DNA from: Fluviibacter phosphoraccumulans
GTDB lineage: Bacteria > Pseudomonadota > Gammaproteobacteria > Burkholderiales > Rhodocyclaceae
NCBI RefSeq assembly: GCF_016110345.1
Contig: NZ_AP019011.1
Location: 124,001 to 188,000 of the forward strand
Length of the DNA: 64,000 nucleotides
Direction of reading: 5' to 3'
This document shows, in pieces, positions 34,406-42,812 of the stretch. The position numbers and the translations under genes are program-made. A model generated the notes under the pieces. The model did no database searches and was not told the DNA's origin. It saw only the letters and a list, made by a program, of their open reading frames with translations. The first letter of the stretch is position 1. Every line of letters starts with the position of its first letter.

Positions 34406-35416
34406 ATGAGCCAGGACACCGAGATTCGACTCCAGATCGGCGTTTTGGCTGCCGGTGCTTGGGGGACAGCGCTGGCCGCCAACTGGGCGCAGCGCCATCA
34501 GGTTACTCTGTGGGCGCGTGAGCCCGATGTGGTCGCGAGTATTAATGCGGCGCATATGAATCGCCGATTTCTGCCCGATATTCTGCTGCCAGAGTCATTA
34601 CGGGCAACGGTTGATCTGGTGGATCTTCAGGATTCGGATGTGCTCGTTTTAGCCACGCCGGTGGCTGGTTTACGCAGCACCTTGCTGGCCTTGCAGGCGC
34701 TTTACGCGGGTAAGGCGCTACCGCCGCTGGTCTGGGTGTGTAAAGGCTTCGAACCAGAGACCGGCTTGTTGCCGCATCAGGTGGTGCACGATGTGCTGGG
34801 CGATGTAGCCGCTGCCGCGTTGTCGGGTCCCAGCTTTGCACAGGAAGTGGCCAAAGGGCTACCGACAGCGGTCACGCTTGGTTCAGCCGATTTGGCGTTG
34901 GCTGAACAATTGGCCGACTGGCTACACACCCCCAATCTGCGTCTTTATGCGTCCGGGGATGTGGTGGGCGTTGAAGTTGGTGGTGCGGTTAAAAATGTCC
35001 TGGCGATTGCCACCGGGATTGCCGATGGTTTGTCATTGGGACACAACGCCCGCGCCGCTTTGATGACCCGTGGTCTGGCTGAAATTGGGCGGCTCTGCGA
35101 GCGTCTCGGTGGGCATCGTGAAACACTGACCGGGTTGGCCGGCCTGGGGGATTTGATCCTGACCTGTACCGGGGATTTATCGCGTAACCGTCAGGTGGGC
35201 CTAGCCTTGGGCGCGGGTAAAACCTTGCAAGAAACCCTGGATGCACTGGGTCATGTGGCCGAGGGTGTTGGCACAGCGCGTGAAGTTGCCCGCCTGGCTG
35301 AAGATCTACAAGTTGAGATGCCGATTGCTCGAGCCGTCGCCGCAGTCATTTCGGGTGAACTTAAGGCCAAAGATGCCGTCATCCAACTCATGAGTCGGGC
35401 ACAGCGCGCCGAATAA
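34406..35416 (+). CDS. gpsA: NAD(P)-dependent glycerol-3-phosphate dehydrogenase
   Basis: Makes sn-glycerol-3-phosphate for phospholipid synthesis. It is 336 aa. The Rossmann motif reads AAGAWG at 15-20, where the family has GxGxxG: the first glycine is alanine (codon GCT). The rest is canonical: VWVCKGFEPETG, LSGPSFAQEVAKGLPTAVT, the catalytic lysine in GGAVKNVLAIATG and the GLAGLGDLILTCTGDLSRN stretch. It follows secB by 20 bp, an arrangement conserved in proteobacteria, and converges with trmL. Confidence 0.95.
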   Translation: MSQDTEIRLQIGVLAAGAWGTALAANWAQRHQVTLWAREPDVVASINAAHMNRRFLPDILLPESLRATVDLVDLQDSDVLVLATPVAGLRSTLLALQALYAGKALPPLVWVCKGFEPETGLLPHQVVHDVLGDVAAAALSGPSFAQEVAKGLPTAVTLGSADLALAEQLADWLHTPNLRLYASGDVVGVEVGGAVKNVLAIATGIADGLSLGHNARAALMTRGLAEIGRLCERLGGHRETLTGLAGLGDLILTCTGDLSRNRQVGLALGAGKTLQETLDALGHVAEGVGTAREVARLAEDLQVEMPIARAVAAVISGELKAKDAVIQLMSRAQRAE

Positions 35417-35446
35417 ACGGCTTGCAACCACCGGTCTTATCAAGCG

Positions 35447-35950
35447 CTAAACAGCGCCGATAAACCCGTTCTGGCGCCAGATTTCAAACACCACAATAGA
35501 TGCCGAGTTTGCCAGATTCAAGCTGCGAATATCCGGCCGCATAGGAATGCGCAAACGGTGGTTGTTGTCGAAGGTGGCCAAAACTTCTGCTGGCAGGCCT
35601 TTGGTTTCGCAACCCAACACAATGACGTCGTCGGCTTGAAACTGCACTTCGTGATACGGGCGGCTGCCTTTGGTCGTCATCGCAAACAGGCGGCGCGGCG
35701 GGGCATGAGCGATATCACCCGCTAACGTCGCCAGGCAGGCTTCCCAGTTGTCATGCACCTGCAGGAAAGCCTGGTCGTGATAATCCAGCCCGGCACGGCG
35801 CAATGAGCGATCATCCACATCAAATCCCAGCGGACGAACCAGGTGGAGTTCGAAGCCGGTTGCGGCAGATACGCGGATCAGATTGCCGGTATTGGGCGGG
35901 ATTTCAGGGTGTACCAGAACAATGGCGGGACGGCGTTTTTGGGTATTCAT
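35447..35950 (-). CDS. trmL: tRNA (cytidine/uridine-2'-O-)-methyltransferase TrmL
   Basis: SPOUT-class methyltransferase for the wobble nucleotide 34 of tRNA-Leu isoacceptors. It is 167 aa. Conserved elements are VHPEIPPNTGNLIRVSAATG, the SAM-binding LGCETKGLP and the knot-forming IPMRPDIRSLNLANSASIVV. It lies 9 bp after comF on the minus strand and converges with gpsA. Confidence 0.95.
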   Translation of the reverse strand: MNTQKRRPAIVLVHPEIPPNTGNLIRVSAATGFELHLVRPLGFDVDDRSLRRAGLDYHDQAFLQVHDNWEACLATLAGDIAHAPPRRLFAMTTKGSRPYHEVQFQADDVIVLGCETKGLPAEVLATFDNNHRLRIPMRPDIRSLNLANSASIVVFEIWRQNGFIGAV

Positions 35951-35959
35951 AAGATTTTA

Positions 35960-36760
35960 TTAGGCATGGCCCGGTTCGGGCGTACGGGCAAGAACGGCAA
36001 CATCGATGCGGCGGCTGCCCGCATGGCGTAAAACCTCGGCACACGCGGAAAGACTGGCGCCGGTCGTCAGTACATCATCAATTAGTAATACGTGGGCGCC
36101 GTTAAGTGATTCTGGGCAGGCGAAGGCGCCGCGCAGGTTGGCCCAACGTTCTTCACGGCGTAATCCGGCCTGTGGGGCGGTGTCCTGCAGACGGCGCAGG
36201 GCATCGCTGCGCCAAGCTAAGCCAAGATACTTGGCGACATGACGGGTAATCTCCGCGGCCTGATTGAATCCGCGCGTTTTGAGACGGTGCGGGTGCAGCG
36301 GCATAGGCAGGATCAGGTCAGGCGGGCTTAGATCAGGATTTTCGTGCCATTGCTGTTGCAGGATTTGCGCCAAATGTTGGCCGAAAAATCCACCGAGATA
36401 CAGATGGTGTCCGTATTTAAAGTCGCGAATCAGCGTATCAATCGGAAACCCGTAGGACCAAACCGCCGTGGCGGCATCAAAGGCTGGCGTGTGGTGAGCG
36501 CAGTCTGGGCAGGTCATCGATGCACCCAGAGCGTTGGTTGCCAACGGCAAAGCACAACGCGTGCATTGAAGGGCCGCGAGCCTTGGGAAATCACACGTGC
36601 AGGCCGCACAGACGGGTGTTTCGCCACTAGGCAGACCGCACAGCACACAATCCTGGGGCAGCAAAGCATGAGCCAGTAGGTGCCCAACTTTTTGCACACT
36701 TTGGCTTAGTTCCTGCGCTAAGCGGTATCGAGCGGAGCGGGGGATGAGCGAGGGGTTCAC
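35960..36760 (-). CDS. comF: ComF-family phosphoribosyltransferase-like protein
   Basis: Competence-associated protein with a PRPP-binding fold; in transformable species it is needed after DNA uptake. It is 266 aa. An N-terminal zinc finger carries CVLC, CAAC, CTRC and CPDC pairs (about residues 38-85), and the PRPP loop is VLLIDDVLTTGASL near the C-terminus. The start is taken as the GTG at 36760 because no ATG fits; its ribosome site is weak. It is divergent from bioB. With pilB and pilC in this window it is compatible with natural transformation, but that is inference. Confidence 0.88.
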   Translation of the reverse strand: MNPSLIPRSARYRLAQELSQSVQKVGHLLAHALLPQDCVLCGLPSGETPVCAACTCDFPRLAALQCTRCALPLATNALGASMTCPDCAHHTPAFDAATAVWSYGFPIDTLIRDFKYGHHLYLGGFFGQHLAQILQQQWHENPDLSPPDLILPMPLHPHRLKTRGFNQAAEITRHVAKYLGLAWRSDALRRLQDTAPQAGLRREERWANLRGAFACPESLNGAHVLLIDDVLTTGASLSACAEVLRHAGSRRIDVAVLARTPEPGHA

Positions 36761-36852
36761 AGCGGTATTCGCAGTCTTTCAGGCTAGGTTCGAGTGCTTC
36801 GGGCATAATTATGCCTTTACAAAGCAATTTACCTCCATTTGTGAGGTCTCCT

Positions 36853-37863
36853 ATGCAAACAGAGAATATCCCCCTGAATTTTGTGCCACCCCGCCCGAAA
36901 AAAATTGACGCAGAAAAATCCGCGCATGGAACGGGGCGCTGGTCGACGGACGCGGTACTCGATCTGATCGAGATGCCGTTCATGGCGTTGCTCGCTAAAG
37001 CGCATGCGGTGCATGCCGAGCACTTTGATGAAAATGCCGTACAGCGTTCGACGCTGCTGTCGATCAAGACGGGTGGTTGCTCGGAAGATTGCGGCTATTG
37101 TTCGCAGTCGGCGCGTTACGACACGAATCTGGAACGCGAAGCGTTGCTGTCCACCGAAGACGTGATCGCTGCCGCCAAAGCCGCGAAAGCAGCGGGCTCG
37201 TCGCGCTTTTGCATGGGCGCCGCCTGGCGGGGTCCGAAGGATAAGGATCTCGATAAGGTCGTTGACATGGTGCAGGAAGTGAAAGCACTGGGTCTAGAGA
37301 CCTGCGTGACCTTGGGCATGCTTAAACCCGGCCAGGCAGAAAAGCTGGCGACAGCTGGCCTAGATTACTACAACCATAATCTCGACACCGACGCTGAGTT
37401 CTACAGCGAGGTGATCAGCACGCATACGCATGAAGATCGTCTGGACACGTTGGACCAAGTTCGTCAGGCCGGTATTCACGTTTGTTCGGGCGGTATTGTC
37501 GGCATGGGCGAAAATCGCAAGAACCGTGCGGCACTGATCGCGCAGCTGGCGAACCTCGATCCGGTGCCTGATTCGGTGCCGATCAACAATCTGGTGCCGA
37601 TCCCGGGCACGCCGATGGCCGGTGTGGACCCGGTGGATGGTATCGAATTTGTGCGCATGATTGCCGCGGCGCGCATCACGATGCCGACCTCGTGGGTGCG
37701 TTTATCGGCAGGCCGTCAGGAAATGTCAGATGAGCTGCAAGCATTATGTTTTTTTGCGGGCGCGAATTCGATTTTTTACGGCGAACAATTGCTCACTACG
37801 GGTAACCCCGACACATCGCGTGACCAGAAACTGTTTGCCACGTTAGGCTTGAAGGGCGTCTGA
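36853..37863 (+). CDS. bioB: Biotin synthase
   Basis: Radical-SAM enzyme inserting sulfur into dethiobiotin. It is 336 aa from the ATG at 36853, 6 nt after GAGG. The radical-SAM cysteines are C76, C80 and C83 (GGCSEDCGYCSQS). The biotin-specific CMGAAWRGPKDKD, YNHNLDTDAEFY and the C-terminal ANSIFYGEQLLTTGNP are present. An in-frame ATG at 36811 would add 14 residues. It overlaps bioC by one base. Confidence 0.96.
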   Translation: MQTENIPLNFVPPRPKKIDAEKSAHGTGRWSTDAVLDLIEMPFMALLAKAHAVHAEHFDENAVQRSTLLSIKTGGCSEDCGYCSQSARYDTNLEREALLSTEDVIAAAKAAKAAGSSRFCMGAAWRGPKDKDLDKVVDMVQEVKALGLETCVTLGMLKPGQAEKLATAGLDYYNHNLDTDAEFYSEVISTHTHEDRLDTLDQVRQAGIHVCSGGIVGMGENRKNRAALIAQLANLDPVPDSVPINNLVPIPGTPMAGVDPVDGIEFVRMIAAARITMPTSWVRLSAGRQEMSDELQALCFFAGANSIFYGEQLLTTGNPDTSRDQKLFATLGLKGV

Positions 37864-38786
37864 TGCCAGCGGGGGAGGCGCCCCGTTTCCGGCGTCGCCG
37901 GATTCGCCACGCGTTTAATCGTGCGGCGCCTGCTTTCAGTGGCAGTGACTTTCTATATCGAGAAATGGCGCGCCGTATGGGCGAGCGTCTGGATATGGTG
38001 CGGATAACCCCACAACAGATTCTGGATGCGGGGTGTGGGCTGGGGGCAGATCGTTCGATGCTCGGGCAGCGTTACCCCGAGGCGCAATGGCTGGGTATCG
38101 ACAGCAGTGGGGCTTTGCTGGCCCAAGGTGAGCGTGCAGACTCGGCGGCCAGCGGCTTTATACGACGCTTGTTCAATCAGGCCCGTCACCCTAAAACCCA
38201 ACGTGTTGCGGCCGATCTGTCGGCCTTGCCAGTCGCTGCGCAACGCATTGATCTGATCTGGTCCAATGCCGCTTTGCATTGGCTGGATGATTTGCCAGAG
38301 ACCTTAAAGGAATTTAATCGGGCGTTAAGGGTCGGTGGCTTGCTGATGTTCAGCCTGTTCGGCCCCGACACACTCAAAGAGTTACGTCATGCGGTGCAAG
38401 CCGCGAGCGGATCGTCGGCGCGGGTGGATCGCGCGCAGACGTTTGTCGATATGCACGATGTGGGCGATATGCTGGTGCATGGCGGGTTCTCTGATCCAGT
38501 GATGGACATGGAAACGCTCACCCTGACCTATGCCGACCCCTGGCAGGCGTTGCGCGAACTTAAAAAAATGGGTTCCTGTGTGGCGACGGACTTTGCGGCA
38601 CCCGGGCTGACCACGCAATCTTTCTGGCAGCGCGCGTTCGCTCAGTGGCCACGAGATGCCGACGGTCGCTATTTGCTGACCTTTGAACTGGTGCAAGGGC
38701 ATGCCTGGAAAATGGCACCGAAGCAGCATGAAGATGGTCGGGCTGTCGTTAACTTCATGCCCAGGCCTGATCGCCCGCTACGTTAA
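37863..38786 (+). CDS. bioC: Malonyl-ACP O-methyltransferase BioC
   Basis: SAM-dependent methyltransferase that caps malonyl-ACP so fatty-acid enzymes can build the pimeloyl chain of biotin. It is 307 aa. The SAM motif is ILDAGCGLGADRS (53-65); the BioC-type LIWSNAALHWLDD and GLLMFSLFGPDTLKELR follow. Its ATG overlaps the bioB stop (TGATG). The other biotin genes (bioA, bioD, bioF, bioH) are not in the window. Confidence 0.92.
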   Translation: MPAGEAPRFRRRRIRHAFNRAAPAFSGSDFLYREMARRMGERLDMVRITPQQILDAGCGLGADRSMLGQRYPEAQWLGIDSSGALLAQGERADSAASGFIRRLFNQARHPKTQRVAADLSALPVAAQRIDLIWSNAALHWLDDLPETLKEFNRALRVGGLLMFSLFGPDTLKELRHAVQAASGSSARVDRAQTFVDMHDVGDMLVHGGFSDPVMDMETLTLTYADPWQALRELKKMGSCVATDFAAPGLTTQSFWQRAFAQWPRDADGRYLLTFELVQGHAWKMAPKQHEDGRAVVNFMPRPDRPLR

Positions 38787-39589
38787 TGGCGGATTTATTT
38801 GTATTGCTAGAAGCTGCGTGGCGCGCGCCGAGCGCTCAGGGCAAATGTCTGGCCGTAGATGCGCTGATACCAGTGTATCTGACGCTTTGCCAGGATCAAC
38901 CATTGGCCGAGGCGATGTATCCGGCACCAGATTGTGCAAGCGTTGGTCGCCCGGCACGGCCAGTATGCGTCCCGCCGGAATCACTGCCGTTTCGTAAGGC
39001 CGTGGATAAAGACGGGCGCGCGGCGTTGCTGCATGCCATTGCCCACATTGAGTTTAATGCGATCAATCTGGCGCTGGATGCGGCTTGGCGGTTTCAAGCG
39101 CTGGGTCCGGCTTTTGTGCGGGACTGGATCGGGGTCGCTATTGAAGAGGCGTATCACTATCGTCTGATTGCCGAACGAATGGCGCAGCTTGGCATTGCTT
39201 ACGGGGATCTACCGGCACACGATGGGCTTTGGCGCATTGCTGAGCAGACGGCAGACGCTGTGCTGGCGCGTATGGCGCTGGTGCCTCGGCTGATGGAGGC
39301 CCGCGGCCTGGATGCGCTACCGCCTATATTTCGGAGTTTTCAGGGTATCGGCGATAAGGCAACGCTGCGTGTTTTGTCTATTATCGCGCGCGATGAAGTC
39401 CGACATGTCGCTTTGGGAGATGCCTGGTTTCGTAGGCTGTGTGAGGCGCAATCTTTGCCGGTGGCCGAGACTTATCAAAGATTGATTGTGACCTATGATG
39501 TGCCCAGGCCGCGCCCGCCTTTTAACGAAGCGGCCCGGCGAGCGGCCGGTTTTGAGGCCTCGGAACTCACCGCCTTAGTCGGGCGTTAA
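38786..39589 (+). CDS. DUF455 ferritin-like protein
   Basis: 267-aa protein of the DUF455 family with a ferritin-like four-helix fold. Candidate diiron ligands are in HAIAHIEFNAINLALD, IEEAYHYRLI and IARDEVRHVALGD, the expected E/ExxH pattern. No reaction is established for the family; some relatives are annotated as rRNA/tRNA-modification-associated or oxidase-like. It overlaps bioC (TAATG), so it probably belongs to the bio transcript. A bidirectional terminator follows. Confidence 0.85.
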   Translation: MADLFVLLEAAWRAPSAQGKCLAVDALIPVYLTLCQDQPLAEAMYPAPDCASVGRPARPVCVPPESLPFRKAVDKDGRAALLHAIAHIEFNAINLALDAAWRFQALGPAFVRDWIGVAIEEAYHYRLIAERMAQLGIAYGDLPAHDGLWRIAEQTADAVLARMALVPRLMEARGLDALPPIFRSFQGIGDKATLRVLSIIARDEVRHVALGDAWFRRLCEAQSLPVAETYQRLIVTYDVPRPRPPFNEAARRAAGFEASELTALVGR

Positions 39590-39600
39590 AATGAAGCGAC

Positions 39601-39633
39601 AAAAAAAGGGCAGCTGGTAAGCTGCCCTTTTTG
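39601..39633. terminator. Bidirectional intrinsic terminator
   Basis: GGGCAGC (39608-39614), loop TGGTAA, GCTGCCC (39621-39627), flanked by seven A on the left and five T on the right. It serves the plus-strand bio operon and the convergent cytochrome gene. Confidence 0.9.
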
Positions 39634-39650
39634 ACTGGCGTTGGTCAGCG

Positions 39651-40298
39651 TTACTGACGCAGACCTGCCGCATATTCGGCAACAGCCGCAATTTGCTTGT
39701 CTGTCATTTTGGCAGCGATAGTGCGCATCATGGCTTCCGGGTCATTCGCCCGCTCGCCCGAGCGCCATTGATTCATCTGGCTGATCAGGTAGTCTGGATG
39801 TTGGCCGGCCAGGGATGGATACTGGGCAGGTAGACCCGCACCAGCAACACCGTGACAACCAGCACAGGCAGGGATGCCCTTCTTGGCATCACCGGCACGC
39901 CAGAGTTTACGACCTTCGGTGACCAGCTTCTCATCTTTGGCCACAGCTGGCTTCAGGGTTTGCTTGGAGAAGTACTGTGCCAGCGCTTTCATTTCGGCTT
40001 CTGACAGCGGTGCGGCCATACCGTTCATGACTGCATTCTGACGCAGCGCGGGTTTGCCATCGGCGCCCGCTTTGAAGTTGTTCAGTTGCTTGAGGATGTA
40101 GGAGGCATGCTGACCAGCCAGATTCGGATTGACTGGAATGCTGCTGTTGCCGTCAACGCCGTGACAAGCAGCACAAACGTTCTTGGCAATCGCCGAAGCA
40201 TCGGCGGCGGCTGGGGTTGCTGCAGGGGCCGCGGGCTCGGCAGCCAGTGACAGGGCGCTGACGGAGCACATCAGGGCGAATGCGACAGCACGAATCAT
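39651..40298 (-). CDS. Cytochrome c4 (dihaem c-type cytochrome)
   Basis: Periplasmic electron carrier with two c-type haems, usually donating to a terminal oxidase. It is 215 aa including a Sec signal peptide (about residues 1-21, cleaved near SLAA-EPAA). Haem sites are CAACH (42-46) and CAGCH (145-149), each half resembling a class I cytochrome, as in c4. The start is the ATG at 40298, since AGGAG lies 7 nt before it; a GTG at 40304 overlaps that site. Divergent from engB, with which it is often neighbouring in betaproteobacteria. Confidence 0.93.
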   Translation of the reverse strand: MIRAVAFALMCSVSALSLAAEPAAPAATPAAADASAIAKNVCAACHGVDGNSSIPVNPNLAGQHASYILKQLNNFKAGADGKPALRQNAVMNGMAAPLSEAEMKALAQYFSKQTLKPAVAKDEKLVTEGRKLWRAGDAKKGIPACAGCHGVAGAGLPAQYPSLAGQHPDYLISQMNQWRSGERANDPEAMMRTIAAKMTDKQIAAVAEYAAGLRQ

Positions 40299-40396
40299 GT
40301 CCACACTCCTAATAGGATGAGTGCGATTCCTTGGGAACCGCAGGGTAATTAGTTGGTTAAGGCTGTTATTCTAATACAACCTGAACGAGGCGTACT

Positions 40397-41188
40397 GTGT
40401 CTAATTCCCAAACTTTAAAAACTCCCGCAAAATCGTTGCCTAAAAACAAGGCAACCCCCGTCAAAAGCGGGGAAAAGCCAGCCCATACCGGCATCGCTCC
40501 CCCTAAAAACCCGGGGCATTCGCACCCATTTCCGCGCACCGAGTTTCTGACGACGGTGGCGCGTTTACGCGATGCGCCTGGTGATGCGGTGGCTGAAGTG
40601 GCTTTTGTGGGTCGTTCCAATGCCGGTAAGTCATCGGCGATCAATACGCTGGCGGGTAAAACTCGCCTGGCTTACGTGTCCAAAACACCGGGGCGTACGC
40701 AGCACCTCAATTATTTTTCCGTAGCACCTGATCGCTATTTCGTGGATTTGCCCGGTTATGGCTTTGCCAAGGCACCGCAAGACGTACGCAAGCAATGGGA
40801 CGGCCTGCTGGGCCCCTATCTGCAGACGCGGGAGCAACTCAAGGGGCTGGTGATCATTATGGACATACGCCGCCCGCTCACCGAGATGGATTGGCAGATG
40901 CTGGAATGGTTTGCCCCCACCGGCCGAGCGGTGCATGTGCTGTTGTCGAAAGCCGATAAAGTCAGTCGTCAGGAGCAAACCAAAACACTGCGTCAGGTGA
41001 AGGCCGATCTTGCCGATCTGGGCTGCCCGGTGAGCGTTCAATTGTTCTCCAGCCTCAAGCGCACGGGGGTTGCAGAGGCCGCAACGGTCATGAAGCGCTG
41101 GCTGGGTCTATGCGACAATGTAACCAAAGAAACGGGCTTGGATGACGGGCCCATTGGTGCTGCAGAGAAAGAAGAAGATGTCGATTAA
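40397..41188 (+). CDS. engB: Ribosome biogenesis GTPase EngB/YsxC
   Basis: TRAFAC GTPase needed for 50S maturation. It is 263 aa, with a basic, proline-rich extension of some 45 residues before the usual start and an acidic tail. GTPase motifs are GRSNAGKSS (72-80), TPGRTQ (switch), DLPGYGFA and LSKADK. The start is a GTG at 40397 with GAGG 6 nt upstream; GTG starts are reasonable here because no ATG precedes the conserved region suitably. It overlaps hemB by 11 bp. Confidence 0.94.
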   Translation: MSNSQTLKTPAKSLPKNKATPVKSGEKPAHTGIAPPKNPGHSHPFPRTEFLTTVARLRDAPGDAVAEVAFVGRSNAGKSSAINTLAGKTRLAYVSKTPGRTQHLNYFSVAPDRYFVDLPGYGFAKAPQDVRKQWDGLLGPYLQTREQLKGLVIIMDIRRPLTEMDWQMLEWFAPTGRAVHVLLSKADKVSRQEQTKTLRQVKADLADLGCPVSVQLFSSLKRTGVAEAATVMKRWLGLCDNVTKETGLDDGPIGAAEKEEDVD

Positions 41189-42185
41189 TTCCGGATTCCC
41201 ATGGGTGCGACCACGCCGTGTGCGTGCGGATGAGGCAACGCGCCGCCTGGTGCGCGAGCATCACCTGACGGTGGATGATTTGATTTACCCGGTCTTTGTG
41301 CGCGAGGGGTCTGGTGTGCAGGAGGCGGTGGGGTCCATGCCGGGCGTTTATCGTTACTCCCCCGACACCTTGATGACGCATCTGGCCGAAGTCGCCGCGC
41401 TGGGCATTCCCGCCATCGCGCTTTTTCCGGTCATTGATGTGGCACTTAAAACCCTGGATGGTGCCGAAGCGGCGAATCCCAACGGCCTAGTGCCGCGCGT
41501 CGTTAAAGCCATCAAAGCGCAGTTTCCTGAAATGGCGGTTATCACGGACGTCGCGCTGGATCCGTACACCTCGCATGGACAGGACGGCATCATTGACGAT
41601 AACGGTTATGTGCTCAATGACATCACCCTCGATATGCTGGTCAAGCAGGCAGTAATGCAGGCCGCGGCCGGCGTTGATATGGTGGCGCCATCCGACATGA
41701 TGGATGGCCGTATTGGCCGTATTCGCGCTGCGCTGGAAGCGGCGGGGCATGTCAACACCCGCATCATGGCCTACAGCGCTAAATATGCCTCAGCGTTTTA
41801 TGGGCCTTTCCGGGATGCCGTGGGCTCGGCTGGGCAGTTGGGCAAGAGCAACAAAATGACGTATCAGATGGATCCCGCCAATACCAATGAGGCGCTCCAT
41901 GAAGTGGCGTTAGACCTGGCTGAGGGCGCTGACATCGTGATGATCAAACCCGGTATGCCGTACCTGGATATCGTACGGCGAATCAAGGATCAATTTGCCC
42001 GACCGACGGCGGTGTATCAGGTCAGTGGTGAATATGCCATGCTTAAAGCCGCCGCGCAGAATGGCTGGCTGGATGAGCAGAAGGTGGTCATGGAAAGCCT
42101 ACTCGGCTTTAAACGCGCTGGTGCCGATATGATTCTGACTTATTTTGCGCCACAGGTTGCGCGCTGGCTCCAGCCTACCAAGTGA
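41178..42185 (+). CDS. hemB: Delta-aminolevulinic acid dehydratase (porphobilinogen synthase)
   Basis: Condenses two aminolevulinate molecules to porphobilinogen in haem synthesis; hemA is at the right end of the window. It is 335 aa. Schiff-base lysines are K202 (AYSAKYAS) and K257 (MIKPGMPYLD). The metal switch region reads DVALDPYTSHGQDG (124-137), without the three zinc cysteines, so it is the magnesium-dependent Pseudomonas type. The start is the ATG at 41178 inside the end of engB. The last 46 bases overlap the convergent HAD gene. Confidence 0.96.
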   Translation: MSINSGFPWVRPRRVRADEATRRLVREHHLTVDDLIYPVFVREGSGVQEAVGSMPGVYRYSPDTLMTHLAEVAALGIPAIALFPVIDVALKTLDGAEAANPNGLVPRVVKAIKAQFPEMAVITDVALDPYTSHGQDGIIDDNGYVLNDITLDMLVKQAVMQAAAGVDMVAPSDMMDGRIGRIRAALEAAGHVNTRIMAYSAKYASAFYGPFRDAVGSAGQLGKSNKMTYQMDPANTNEALHEVALDLAEGADIVMIKPGMPYLDIVRRIKDQFARPTAVYQVSGEYAMLKAAAQNGWLDEQKVVMESLLGFKRAGADMILTYFAPQVARWLQPTK

Positions 42186-42805
42186 CGTAGGTCGATAATA
42201 CTGCGCAGCTTGTGGTCTACCCAGGGGCTGTTGCGCAGTGTGCGCGTGACCCAAAGCGTGTGCATGCCGAGGCGTTTGGCCATCACCAGATTGGGCAGGC
42301 TGTCTTCAATCATGATCGCCTGACCAGGCCGGATCTGTTCTTTGCGCAGCAGCTTCTGGAAGCCGTTGCGCATCGGCTTGGGCTGAAATCCGAATGATTC
42401 CACCGTGTAGATAGCATCAAACAACGGGAACAAGCCAGTTAAGTGCAGCACATCATGTGTATAGGTTCTGGGCGCATTGGAAAAAATAATCCGTCGGCCA
42501 GGTAGCTGCTTGAGTGTTTCAGCCAGTGCCGGTGCGGTCATCAGCATCGATGAAAGATTATCGAAGTTGTGTGTTTCCGCCAGAAAGTGATGCGGGTCAA
42601 CGCCGTGGTGACGAATCAGCCCGAGCAGGGTGGCCCCATAGCGCTGCCAGTAATGCTGACGTAGTGCCGTAGCGGCTGCATAATCGAGCGACAGATGCCG
42701 CTCGATATACGACGTCATTGCCCGATTAATGTGCGGAAAGATGTGCGGCGTAGCATGGTGCAGGGTGTCGTCAAGATCGAACACCCACACCGGGATTCTG
42801 GCCAT
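42140..42805 (-). CDS. HAD hydrolase, pyrimidine 5'-nucleotidase type
   Basis: 221-aa haloacid-dehalogenase phosphatase. The nucleophile motif is DLDDTL (10-15), motif II IIFSNAP, and motif IV ends in IEDSLPNLVMAK. The opening VFDLDDTLHHATPHIFPHINRAM matches the yeast Sdt1/pyrimidine 5'-nucleotidase group, so a UMP/CMP phosphatase role is likely but not certain. It lies 7 bp after argB on the minus strand and overlaps the end of hemB by 46 bp. Confidence 0.88.
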   Translation of the reverse strand: MARIPVWVFDLDDTLHHATPHIFPHINRAMTSYIERHLSLDYAAATALRQHYWQRYGATLLGLIRHHGVDPHHFLAETHNFDNLSSMLMTAPALAETLKQLPGRRIIFSNAPRTYTHDVLHLTGLFPLFDAIYTVESFGFQPKPMRNGFQKLLRKEQIRPGQAIMIEDSLPNLVMAKRLGMHTLWVTRTLRNSPWVDHKLRSIIDLRHLVGWSQRATCGAK

Positions 42806-42812
42806 GCGGTGC

